This document shows positions 21,683 through 34,200 of a stretch of 64,000 bases of DNA, piece after piece. The notes beneath the pieces are model-generated. The model saw only the letters and a program-made list of their open reading frames with translations, ran no database searches and was not told the DNA's origin. This stretch comes from Pelodera strongyloides (lineage: Eukaryota > Nematoda > Chromadorea > Rhabditida > Rhabditidae): contig JAANDG010000003.1 in the NCBI GenBank assembly GCA_036852015.1, positions 1,260,001-1,324,000 of the forward strand, read 5' to 3'. A program made the translations under genes and the position numbers. Every line of letters starts with the position of its first letter. The stretch's first letter is position 1.

Positions 21683-22160
21683 CTTTCGTATAACTACCGT
21701 AATTTTGCACAGATCTGCAAATTTAGTGTGAAAAAAAATATATTTCGTAATTCCAAAAAACGATAGTTAGCATGTTTGGGAATGGGCACCCCATAATGTT
21801 TTCTAACCGTGCTGAAAAACAGAAAAATTTAATTACTTAATTACACATGCCTTTATGGAATAAACGCAAGACATGGGACGTGATATGACGCTTGATAAAT
21901 AGTTATGTAGAAGTTAATACGTGATTGAGTAGATATTTGATATTGATAAATAGTTATATTAAAGTAAATAAATAGTTATATTGAAGTAAATACATACAAA
22001 TTGAGTACCTTATTAAAAATAGTTGAGTGATAATTCATTATTTATTTTGAGAAACGGCATTTATGAAGTACAAACTATACTAAAATGGTGGATAAAATGG
22101 TGGAGAAGAGTCCTTATAAGACCGGGTTTAGTACCCTCCCTGCATTGAAACCCCTCTATA

Positions 22161-22452
22161 ATGGGGTCTCGATGTATGGCAAAAACAGCGCATTTTGCTT
22201 CCAAGTATCAAATGTGCATCTCGTGTACGATTTTGCATACACCTTTGAAAGTTAGAAAATGCACCATTGATAATACTAGAGGAGGCGAAAATGCACAGTT
22301 TATGCACGTTCGAAAAAAATGGTCCTGTGACTACCGCCGCGGGACCATTTTTTGGCGGTCTGTATATGTTCTCGTGTAATGCCAATCTACGGTAATTAAA
22401 GCCATACTTGGAAGCAAAAATCTGCAAATTTTGCCATACATCGAGACCCCAT
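22161..22452. mobile_element. Family A MITE, full-length-looking
   Basis: 292 bp with perfect 24-bp terminal inverted repeats starting ATGGGGTCTCGATGTATGGC; similarity continues inward to the CTTCCAAGTAT blocks. The interior TACAGACCGCC and GGACCATTTTTT region matches the copy at 52409-52680. No coding capacity. Confidence 0.85.
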
Positions 22453-22639
22453 GAATTTCGAACCAGCTGGTCCAAAACAGCAGTAAACGCGTAGTTGCGC
22501 TTTCCTTATTTCGTTCCGCCGCTCCGCCCATTTACCCAGACGATTGTTTTATTTGCTGCGCTGCGATGCGGTTGTTTTGTTCTCATTTCTCTGCGTTTAT
22601 TGTTAGCATAACCACGTTTTAGGGGTATTCTTTTTGTAG

Positions 22640-23337
22640 ATGGCGTCCCTGCAAAAGTCTGCAACGGTCCAGTATGAGGACGAAGAACTGAACCAAATGA
22701 AGGTACTTTGTATTTTTATGATTTGAGTGACGTGCATCCGCTTATTAGTTATCATGATTGGCGTTGGATCGACTCTTTTATAACTATTTCGCTGGTTTTC
22801 GTCCTTCTTGATGGTTTATTTTTCAGTCTACCGGAATTTCTTGTGATCGATTGCGGCAGGCGTTGAAAAAATGTTTGAAGGAGAGTCATTGTGTGCAGGT
22901 CCAAGCCCGGTCGTCGAAAGAATGTATTGACGCCCACGATGGTTAGTTTTCTACTGTTCTTTTTTTTCAAACTTCAAAGCATATAGGCTCACTAATCTGC
23001 TCTTGCTCTGTAACGTCCATTTGTTATCGTCGACTATGAAGCGGGGTAATTATTTTGTGCTAATTATGAAAAAAAGCACATAGCAGATTTTGTGGGGGTA
23101 AAGTATGGCTAGAGAGGGTAGGCCGGTAGGGAACGTCGTCCTAGTGGTTGTTTACCAAGTAAATATTTTCAGAAAACCGGTGGTGTGATCTGCCTTTTGC
23201 TTTGAAATATTAATAGCTCAACTTTTGTAGGAACTGTGCCCGATAAATGTTTCGCCTACTTATCAAACTTCACTGATTGCAAAAAGTCCTTGGTTGACAT
23301 GAGATCTCGATTCCGCGGAAGGAGAGGCGATGTTTAA
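22640..23337 (+). CDS. COA5: Cytochrome c oxidase assembly factor 5
   Basis: A small mitochondrial intermembrane-space protein needed for an early step of complex IV assembly. Exons 22640-22702, 22827-22941 and 23231-23337 join in phase to give 94 residues (human about 74). Two CX9C motifs are seen: CDRLRQALKKC in exon 2 and CFAYLSNFTDC in exon 3, plus the family ending SRFRGRRG. The pattern fits import and oxidative folding by the Mia40 route (known for CX9C proteins). A TTTTTGTAG acceptor sits directly against the ATG. It is followed on the same strand, 741 bases later, by the NADAR gene. Confidence 0.93.
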
Positions 23338-24078
23338 ATTTAGCCTTATTTTTTTAATCTAAGATTTACGTTGTAAGTTGTAGAATATTACGCCAGTACC
23401 TTAGTTGAATTAGAGTAGGTTTTCACTTATTTTTTTTTTAGGAATCGTAGTAGATACATACACAATTGTTCGTCCCTGAGAGCAGCTGCGTTAACGTTAC
23501 CATTTTTTAATATATAATTTATTTTTATTGTGCTTTAGGTTAATTATAGGATAGGCAGTATTGTACAATCTTACTCTAAACAGTAAACCTCGATATATTT
23601 TTTTTTTATATTTACGCCGCTCGGGTTATGTACATTTTTTTAAATAAGTTATAAATTAATTGAAGAGAAAGTGAAGTAATAAATACTTCTTGTGCCAAAA
23701 GTAGTTCATTTCTGAATTTTGACAACACTTCGTTTGTTTTATCCGAATGCAGAAGCATATCTTGACCGTTCAGTTGTTCAGTTGTTTTCATGCTCCGCTC
23801 CCGCATTTCTCGAATTCTTGATCTCCAACATATTTAATTTGTTATCGCTTTGATGTTTTGTATTTTTCTTAATTTTCATATCTTTATGAGCTTGATGCAA
23901 TGCCTCTTCTTTTTATCCATTTTTCGTTTCACACGCATTTTCAATAGGCGTATTGCTCGCTCATAATTCTAATAAGTCTATTATTGCCTCGTTCTTTTCG
24001 GTTTCCTTCCCTTTCGGGTTAGCGGTTTTAATTTCAGTTTTAAGTCAGTTTAAAATGTAAAGTATTCCAAATTTCAGA

Positions 24079-27000
24079 ATGTCGGGCACGTGCCAGGTGA
24101 CGTCAGAAGAAACTGGAGAGAAATTCACCCTCTTCTTCACTATTGTAAGCCCTTTCTCCAACTTCCACTCATGTTCTTTCGAAGCGGAATCACTCGACGG
24201 ATCGCGAAATACGTTCTCATCGGTGGAACAGTTTTATATGTAAGTTCGTTTGTTGGTTTAGGTTTAGATAAGTGTGTATTTTTCGTTATGTGGAAGCCAC
24301 AAAGTAAGTTTTCCTGGTCCTGCTGTGCGCAGAGCTGTGTTTGCGTAGTTTTATGTATTTCAAAATTAACATTGCGATAGATAGAATAGTTGAGATATGG
24401 GCCAATCGGGAATTTGCCCTTTGTGACGTTCCCTGTATTATTTTATAGTGTTGTTGGGTGGTGATTTATTACATATGAAAATGATGTGCCGTGCCTTTTT
24501 AGACTCTGGCTTCGTTTGTATTTACTATTGTTTCCGATATAAAGTGGTTTTCTTCTGTGAGCTATAATTCTAGCTATCATTGGAGCTATAATTGCGCAAT
24601 GCGAAAAAATGTTTCGTGCGATTCTGTACGTTTGAACTATTTCTTTTTAGGTATAATAAGGCAGTTCTATTCGACGATCAAAAAATTGCTAAACGAATAT
24701 TGGCCGAACAAAATGCTCGTACAGTGAAGAAGATGAGCGCTGAAATCAAAGGATTCAACAAGCGAAAGTGAGTTCCATTGTTTGGTTCCTTGTTGATGTT
24801 CTGCTGTTAAATTTTTGCTGTTATTACCTCACACTATTGACATTGTTTGTCACGTAATTTCATTATTTCATTATTTTCCACCTGTTATGTTATCGCTTAT
24901 TCCTACGTCCTTCTGTTCTATCTAGCAATTACCTTACAAGTTCATATTATATTACTCGTCAAATATAATTGCCTTAATTAGGTGGGACGAGGTGAGCGGC
25001 CACGTGATGACTATAGCACTTTGCGAGAAGTTTGCACAAAATCGCAACTTGCGTCGGCTTTTGTTTCTGACGCACGATACGGAACTGGTCGAAGCGTCTC
25101 CCATGGATAACACTTGGGGAATCGGTTAGTGTTAGGGAATGTAGTTTGTAGTCTCATCTCGCTAAGTCTTCTGTCTAATGATCTTTGACCTTGTGTTTTA
25201 TTTATTTATTTTGAGTTATTGATTGAACTGTATTATTGCATCGCATGATTTTGCTACGTCATGCATTTGGTGTGTAAATGTTTAGTTTAGTAGACTGTCA
25301 AAACGATCCGGGGGTAGTTGGTGCTTTATTTCACGACCCGATTTATGTCCTGTGATGATGGCGTAAGGCGCCACACGCAAATAATCCGTATGGGGTACGT
25401 CTACTGGTTTTCTTCCTTTTAGGTCTCTCGCTCGACGACCCTCGGGCTCGTGAACGACGCTTATGGAGAGGGCAGAATAAGCTCGGCAAGTTGATGACGC
25501 AAATGCGAAACAAATACTGGGAGGATGAGGAATACAGGCACGTTTTTCTGGTTAATTACTCTTGTATTTGGAAACGATCTTTTTTGCTTCTGTTTGATCA
25601 TATCAAGGATGAGGAAAGAAAACAGAACCACATCGTTATAACAGTATATAGTAAGGTTGATTTTGTAAATCAGGCTGTTTTGAAATAGAAAGCTTCTTTT
25701 CATCATAAGGAAAGATATATTATTTCGATTAGTGAGAACTATTGTTCTGTTTACCGCCCTATGCATTGCTTCTAAGTTGTGTGTTATGCGTATGGAGTAC
25801 ATTGCAATTTATTATTTAAATGTTCATGTTCAAATGTCTTAGGGATGACCGTGAGTTCGCGGAGAAGAAACTGAACAACGAAGAGTATCTCAACAAAGTG
25901 TTTCGTGTTATTCGTTCCGAGCGCAGGAGTCTCGGCGCACCAGGGATGGTTAGCGGTGTTGAGAGGTTAGTATCGGTTACCTTTTCATTGTTTTCGTTTA
26001 TATGTTGTTTATCCGTACTTATGGTAGGGGCCGTAGGTAGGGAGAATCATGTTTCGAGTAGAGATTTAGAGGGAGTTTCTCGTATCAGTAGCTAGTTTTT
26101 GATTTGAGTCCTAACGCTAGTTTTCCTGAAAGAGAAGTGATAATTTACACGGTTACCTTAGTTACCCATGTCGTTGCTCGTTGTTCGTTGCCTATTGTTG
26201 TAATATATTATGGTACCAGCCGTTCGAAGAGCCCTACGTGCTCTTCTCCGACTGGAGGATTGTGCTCATGCTAATGTGCAGTTTTTTCTGATGGTAGTGT
26301 ATGTCGTACATGTACAGAGAGTCGACTCCGTAAAAACTTTATTTTACAAAATTCTTCCAGCACGGATCGCGAGAGTCGCAAGCGAAGACGGCAAACAATT
26401 GGTGTTGTCGATCAGTCTGTTAAGGAACGAATCAGGGGACTCCTTGTTGAGGAACCAATTGTAAGTTTACATTCAGAATCACAAAGATCGATATTACCGT
26501 ATGTTTGGCCTTTTTCCGTATTCTCTCTCTCTCTCTCTCTCTCTCTGTGGACTCCCTACCTACCGGTAATAACCCCTATGCTGATATGTTTGGTTTTGGT
26601 GTGCAGCGTCTTCTGAGTTCGGGCTGATCAGTGATGGTTAGTGACGAGGTTAATTCAGTGATGGTTTGGGCTCACAAACGATCACTGAACTCATCAGGAT
26701 ACCAAAGATACGCTGCTCATCAGGATACGCTGCTCACCAAAGATATCAGCATAGTACATATTGTTTCGTTTCAACATTTGCCTATGAATACAATGACTTC
26801 TATCCACATTACCTTGGTTGGCTAGTTGGATTTACTTAGTTGTTGGATTTGAATATTGCGGGACTTGTAAAGGAACAGAATTCGGTTAGTTCAGTTGGTG
26901 TTGTTGGGCGGAGCTAAGTTCTACATGTATGCGACTACACTCGTCGTTGGGCCGGTTGGGCGCATAAATAAACATACACCTTGGTTATTTCTTTCTTCCA

Positions 27001-28647
27001 TTTATCTGTCATTTCAGCGAAAGCGTGCTCGTCGTTCGCGTTCGAGAGATCAACTGAATGGTGACGATGCAGGAGCGGCACTTCAGGAACAGTATGCCTT
27101 TTTATTCATTATTGAGGCGCGATGCAAATTTTTTTTTACTTTTTGTACGTTTTGTGGGTATTATGGTGACAAGGTGACCTAGAATAACCTATTTTGAGTG
27201 TAGAGTGTAGAGCTACTTCTTTTTGTTAGTGGTCGTTATCACTAGCCGGTTGTTATTGTCTCTTCTAAAGGAAATTAAGAAAATCAATGATGGTATTGAT
27301 GGTTAAGAGTCATGGCGTTTGACCGCGAAGCAGTGGCGTTTTAGCGCGCTTTTGAATCAAAACAGGTTCTGTTATGTTGCATGCTACCTCTGCTCAGCAT
27401 TTGTTTGCCGTTTTCAATTTTGTATAGCATAGTGGCTCACATAGTCTTTGTAGGCTCCTTGTTACAGTGAGAAGCGCCGCGGCCGCAAGCGGAAGCGGAA
27501 TGAATCGGAGGGCGAGGAGAGCGCAGCAGAGGAGCAACCTCGTACCGCCGACAGAGGAGGACGACAGTCAAGGTATCGGGTAACACCTAAATGAGGACAT
27601 GCATGCTTCATATTTACCTGTCGTTTGATATCGGTGGTTCTTGATGTTACCTAACATTTGGTTATGTGTATAGCTGAGGTTACCTAGCATTTAATCCACA
27701 GGGTACCTTACCTTCGGTTACCTTAGTTCTTATGAGTTATCATCATCGGACGGTTTCGATAATTAATTTCGTTCTGATTTAGACGTGGAGGGAGCGGGAG
27801 AGTGCAGGCTGAAGAAGAGAAAGAGAATCGAGATGGAAGACACGGAAAGCAGCACGACAGACGACGAGACGGTAGTGATATCATCAGACACCGATCAGAT
27901 AGAGATAATGGAAGAGGAAGAGAGTCTGTACGACGAAACAGTGGAGCTGGAGAGCGAAAGCGACCAAGACGACGAACTCCTAGCGTCAGGTTTGTAGTTT
28001 TGGTCTCTTCTACGTCTCGAGTAGGATTCCGGTGGAATGAGGGTTTCTCTGGGTTCAGTGACAGTCCTCGCAAATTGTATGAAAAATTATATGCGTATTA
28101 GACTAATTGGAAAAGTAACTTGTGTTGTCCGTTTTTTTTGGAAATTGGCGCTTGGAGAATGCCTACTTCTGCGTGAGTTTTGGCTCAATCGAACATAGTA
28201 ATTTCGTAATTTGTATCCATTTTTTTCAATAGAGTATTTCTTCAGTGAGCCGTCCAACATCGATGAAGCGTCCTCCTCCTCAAGCGACAGCGATTCCGAA
28301 ACCGATATCGACAACCTACCAACAACCTACAAACTTTGTGGTAACGATCGGCAATTCTGTGAGGACGAGTGGGCCAAGCAGCACAAGTCAAGGGTAGGTG
28401 TATGGAGAAAGAGGGAGAACATTTATCTGAATACAGTCATGAGATCGGTAGAGATGAGTAAAGTTAGTGGTAGACGAGATTGAGAAATGAGGATGAGTAA
28501 AGGACGAGATAGATAAAAAGAGTTGTAGAGAATGAACGAGAGAGTTCGGCACGATGGCTAGGGTTGCTTTTTCAGTACGAGGACATCGTCGATAGGCGTC
28601 GTCGGCGGGGGAATGGGCGGACAAAGAAGGCATCGCGGCGGCGTTAG
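24079..28647 (+). CDS. NADAR-domain protein with a long charged Arg/Ser/Glu tail
   Basis: Eleven exons: 24079-24239, 24651-24767, 24982-25124, 25423-25537, 25843-25965, 26361-26460, 27018-27091, 27468-27572, 27783-27989, 28246-28393, 28576-28647; 454 residues, all phases closing. Residues ~25-200 are a NADAR (YbiA/DUF1768) domain with FSNFHSCSF, the SVEQFYMYNKA block carrying the family's key Glu, SPMDNTWGIGLSLDD and GQNKLGKLMTQMR. Characterised members are N-glycosidases that cleave riboflavin-pathway intermediates or ADP-ribose-like groups; the substrate here is unknown. From ~residue 275 the protein is low-complexity, basic then Ser/Asp-rich, ending KKASRRR, which suggests nuclear or RNA-associated localisation (inference). 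Intron 4 uses a GC donor (ACAG|GCACGT). An acceptor lies 1 base before the ATG. Exons 7-10 are less certain. Confidence 0.85.
26521..26546. repeat. (CT)n microsatellite in NADAR intron 6
   Basis: About 12 CT dinucleotides. Confidence 0.9.
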
Positions 28648-31208
28648 TCGTGTACGGAATGATGGCCAGACGTCGGCTGCGGCAAGGACAGGTCGCGGTA
28701 ATAATGAAGCGTCCAGCCTTATAGTCATTCTTGATTAACGTGAGTAGTCTTTTGACTTCAGTCCTTCAATGCACTGCACCGATCTATGGATGTTTATCAG
28801 CTAATGTACTATTAGACAGCGATAGAAGAAAACGAAGAGTGAGAGTTAAGAAATGCGATTATGCGAAGGTGCAATAAGTTTGTCAGACGTTGTGTGAAGT
28901 GTGAAGAATGATGGTGTGTAAGAATGTAAGCGACACTATAACGACAGACAATGTCCACTTGCTTATTTGCTACAGAATAAAATATCGAGATAAAGATCGA
29001 TCGAGATAGAGAAGAGGTTAGTTATGAAGTGATTCGGCTAAATAACTAAAAATGTATATATTGTGTTGTAAAGATTTTGCCATTACGCTTTTGATTCCAG
29101 TATACCAAAGAAAGTCGCAGATTAGTCATTGAAGTCATAAATTTAAAGTACGGTGATATATGTATATAAACTGCCGACCGAGTGAATAATTTTAATAGGG
29201 GCGTGATGTTATAATAATTTTTCAAGTCAGAAAAAATGACTATACAATTGTTAAACTTGAGAGATGAGTCTGTGTTTTTTCCATAATTTGGCTAAATGAA
29301 AATTACGAACACTTTACACCCAGAGTGTGCACTAATAAAGCATATATCGCTATTTTGGGTTCACTGCTTTACTGGCTCTCCCTTTTTCTATACTTCATCC
29401 TTTAATGCTTGCTTAACTCTAGTGATATAATGTTTAAGAGTTATTTTTTTTTAAACATTCACTCTCTAACTAGTTAATAGTTTAAAGTGCAAAGTTCGAA
29501 ATGTTTCATTTGTTTGTTATCTACTATTATATATTTATTATAAAACGGGAACGGGTCCATTTTTTCCCCCAGAAATTTACCCTAGTTATTATTGTGTGAA
29601 AACTATAGTTTTGTCTATTTTTTTGTGTAGATGTGAGAGGGCTTTTATAGTTGTGAAGTACCCTCTAGATGTACATTATATGTTTTAAAGGGGAGTGGTA
29701 ACCGGCACCAGCCTAACGTAGTTTAGGTTGCACATAACCGATCTTCGCAAAATTACAGTGTTCTTTTTTATTCGCCACCGTTTTATTCGTTGGTCATATC
29801 GTTTAAAAAATTTGTTTACTTATTACTCGCAAAATATTTATTATTTGATGGACGATGTAGCTTTTAGAACCGGAAAGTTGTTCGTTTTGTTTTTGATAAG
29901 AAAGCTAATAAGTGTACCCCTAGGGTGTAGTCATCGCTATGATTTCCGGTATTACTTTCGTTTTATTATTATTTAAGGATTGTGTGGTGTTTGGTGGTGA
30001 TCTCGTAACGAATAATAAGATTATTTTGTAAAATGTAAACTTCAGTTGTATTATTTCACAGTGAAACCATTACAAAAGCATTTATTGGAGGATGTACCGA
30101 AAGAAAACCCAAAAGATATATAGTCAGGACTATTTAGTAAAGCTGATTGTTAGATTTTTAGAATAAAGAGGAACTAATAAAATATCAATTTTAAAAAGAT
30201 GTTTTAATAAAGAAAAATAAACAGCATACCATCTTTAGAAATAGAGACTATTATGCGCGTCATAGTGCAAAAAGATTTGACTATCACTGGTGGTCTATGA
30301 TTGGACCGTCATTTTTTGATGGGCAGCTTACGATATAATATTAGAATAAGAAATAAGCAAGCAAAGCTAGTGGGCAAAAGTTAGGAACGTACATAACGAA
30401 CTAGTAGGCAAAATACTCAAATCATGGGGGGGGGGAGAAGAAAGAAATCGGACAAAAGTTAGTACAACAAAGGCGAAAGAAACCTGCACATTACACCATC
30501 ACATAAAAAATACAGTCAGCAGAAAGACAGAAGATTTCTATGAAAATTGTTCAATAAACATGGCTTTGTCCGTCGCTGCGCTTTTAAACGAAAAAAACAT
30601 CAGCCATACGCTGAACCATAAAAAGCTAATAAAATGATTGTGAGATTAATTTTAAAACTCGGTTCTCAAGTGAACGGGAAACACTGGGAGAGGAAACTAC
30701 ACACATAAATTTGCACACATTTTGCTATTTGCACAGGCTTGGAGCTGGTCCACAAAATTTTTGGATATGTACACTCATTTCACTCACTACACTCATTTCA
30801 TTGCCAAGTGACAAAACTATTCTCAGTATTTTTAAACCCTGGAGAAGAATTGTAGAGAGAGCAACTGCAATGCAACAAAGAATTGTGACAAAGGACCAGA
30901 CAAAGCTACGGTAGAATGCTAATTATCAAAGCCAATTATTTTACATTCCTTAAACAAATCTGAAGCGACATGCACATGCGATTACACGAAGCGATAAGAA
31001 CCTATGAAAATGCAAGCAAATGAATATAGATTGAACGAAACGAGAGTATTCTGTGAGAGGGGAACTGTCACAACACTGAACCTAGTTAATTGTTCTCCCT
31101 CCAAATTATCCCAATAATTGTTAACCATACAATTCAATTAGCTAGCGGTGGAGTCTTCAGTAGGTTGCTGAGGCTCGGAAGGTCCAGTTTCTCCCACACT
31201 ATGGCTCC
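28648..31208. other. Intergenic region between convergent NADAR and LPGAT1 genes
   Basis: A candidate poly(A) signal AATAAA for the NADAR gene lies near 28975. The region is AT-rich with no recognisable gene. The ORF at 29728-29976 lacks coding character. A G9 run lies at about 30427. Confidence 0.5.
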
Positions 31209-34200
31209 TCAGTATCCTCTCCACAAAAAGATGTACGGCTGCATCAGTAGCCATGTGTAGATCTGAAAGCAGTCAAATGAATGATCCAAGTTCGAAATAC
31301 AATTCGGGCATTCAGACGAAGTTACATAGTTATTTCACAGAAAATTTCAAATAGATAAAATAGAGCTGACTGCATTGTCGTGCGTCAGGGCATAAATTAG
31401 GTTCGCATCTCAAAATTTTGGGGAGGTGGTACATGCCTTCGGCCGACTTCGGCTTGAGGTGATTTAGACTAATTTGCACATAATGCATTACGGATTGAGG
31501 TTTTGGTAGTTTTTTCGGGAGATGATTTACCCTGCCAGAAGGGTGATGGTTAGGAGAGGAGACCGGGAGATGATAGTCCGCATTTGGCGAGGTGCTTTAT
31601 GCTATGTCGTGCGCCGTGCGTCGTTCTTCGAACTATGGTACCAAGTACCAAGTACTAACTGAATTTGACATCCACCTTAACCTTACAAACTACAATACAT
31701 TTCTTCGGAAGTTCTAATACGCACTAACCTTAATCTGAAGATAGAAGCTTCCAAACCAGAAGGCGTACTGCACGATGATCTTGGCCCAGGAGAAGTTCAC
31801 TCTGGTTCCCTGCTCCCCCGGATGGAACTCACCAGTTGCATAATAACGACCTGGAACACATAAATATGTTTCCACTTTTACTTTCGTATTTTGCTTGCGT
31901 TGTATTTTCCAAGTGTTTTGTGTGTAGTTTGCTATGTATATTGTATGTAATATACATAATATTACATGTATTTTGCATGATCCTTGAATTTGCTCAGCTC
32001 ATGCCTAATAGTAAGTACCCGTTGGCTTCCCCTTTACCCTTCACTAAACCCTTCACATGCTATTCTCATGTTCATTTCTGCGGATGTTGCAACAGAGGTG
32101 CTGTGCATAATCATAAAATTAGATTTCTCTCGCAATCTCTCCCCTCCTTCTCATTCTCCCTCTCTTTCTATCTTTCTCTAAGATTTCAGCGTTCCAAGTA
32201 GTTACAAAAAGTGATTTGTCTTCGTTTATATCAAGAATCTCCGTGGTGCAAAGGTCGTAGTGTCCAATCAAGATATCTCTCTCAGGGATGGACAATTGCT
32301 GATAAGCACGCCCTCGCCATTTGCAACAGAACACCACACAAGATGGTCTTCCCCGCAAGAAGCTTCCTTGATTTTTACTGTTCTTAAATGGTATATCGAT
32401 TGCTTTCTTGATTTTTCTGTTCTTAAATGGTATATCGAAAACTTACTATTTAGTTTTGGTTAGTTTCCGCTGACTTAGTTAGTTTCGACTTACAAGTACT
32501 TAGTTTCCGTTGCCAACATTGGGAATTAAAAGTTAAAACGAAACTACTCGAGGTCAGAGAGCAATATTGAGACGAGTCATTATCAACAAAACGGTGTACA
32601 AGTCTAACCTTACGCCCTAAGCTAAGCTGCATATGTAGCTTGCTAACCAAAGTTGAACTCCGATCTACAGCTTGTTTACAACCAAAGAGCAGTTTGATTG
32701 ATATCAACCTTCGACCTTGGTCAGACTTATCTTTCCAATTTCCAAGTATAAAACATAAAGCGGGCAAGAAAGAAAGAAGAGCCAGATAAGAGCGGCTATT
32801 TTCCGATAAAACTACCCCCACTCAAACGCAGCCTATTTCCAGTAACAGTCATTTTTCCACTTCTCAACATTGCACTTAATTTTCTAAACTTTTCATATGG
32901 TTTCTTTAACGCGAAATACCGGCCGGTTTTTGAAACGCATCTCAAATATCAGCATTCTTATGCAGTTATGCTAAAAGGGGTCTATTGGGGTCTATTTTTT
33001 ATTCAAATTTATGCTCATTTGCATATGAAGCATAGGAAGGCAGGGAGTACTCGATGCGTTTCAAAAGCCGGATGGTATGTCGCTTTAAAACCCCAACTTA
33101 AAGAGCAGCACTAGAAACCTATCTCATTCAAAAGCAAAAGAGGATCGTAAAAAAAAACTACCTTCTCCTTATACTTTTAAGATCTATGGATCTCTGGTGA
33201 TCTATGCAACTTTTCTATTTGTTGTTAGCAATATATCAGGTAGTTCGTTCAATTATCCAACAGTTCTCATTCTCATCTTGTGTGGTTAACTCATTTCCCA
33301 TAGTTTTGCATTCCTAGACCAGATACCATAAAGTTCAAACATCCTGCTCCCGGCTATACCACTAAAATACCAAACAATTTCTCAAGAAACCTCTCCCGGC
33401 TGCACAATTTCGCAATGGATGCTTCGATTTCACAATGGAGGGTCTAGAAACTTAAATACCCTTGGGATACAGATACATTCATCGTATCGCCAATTAAATA
33501 CCTATGACAGGCAGGCAAGGGCGTGATTGATTGTGTTCATATGCCGTTACTATTGGTTTCATATAATCCTTTTTACTTGCTGATATTACACGTTCAGCCG
33601 TCTCACATTTGTCAAAACGATTTTAGTGTTAGTTGCAGTTGGAAATTTGGAAACTTTTCGGGATACGGTCATTCATTTCCTTTTCACACTAAAGGTCAGG
33701 CTCACGAAAAATCACATAATCAGATGCACGAAAGTGACGAAAGTTTCAGCATATTGATTTTTCATGAGTCTGGTCCTCTAAAGCCGTGATTTGCCTGCAC
33801 CCACCTAACATATCGTCCTTCTCCTTGTACCGTGCATACATCCAGTCGCGTAATGCATCGTCGTCGTCGAACGGTACCTAAGGATAACAATTCTCAGTCT
33901 GATTGTTTGATAGCTATCTCACATTCACCACTTCATACCTTTAAACAAAATACACCCACATTGCTAAATTCGTTTATACCACTCAATCTTGCGATTCTCA
34001 CGCCTCACGTTTGTGATTTGCATATTACAACAATGTCTAATTTGCATAGGGTATTTCAATACCCGTCGGAAACAGAAACCAGCGAATATTCAGCACGTTT
34101 CATAAATCGTACATTTTCAGGCATACATAAAAATGGCAACTTCAATATCTTCCGCTACACGTCGACGTCTGGACAGCGTTCGAGAGGTGGGTGTTTGAAT

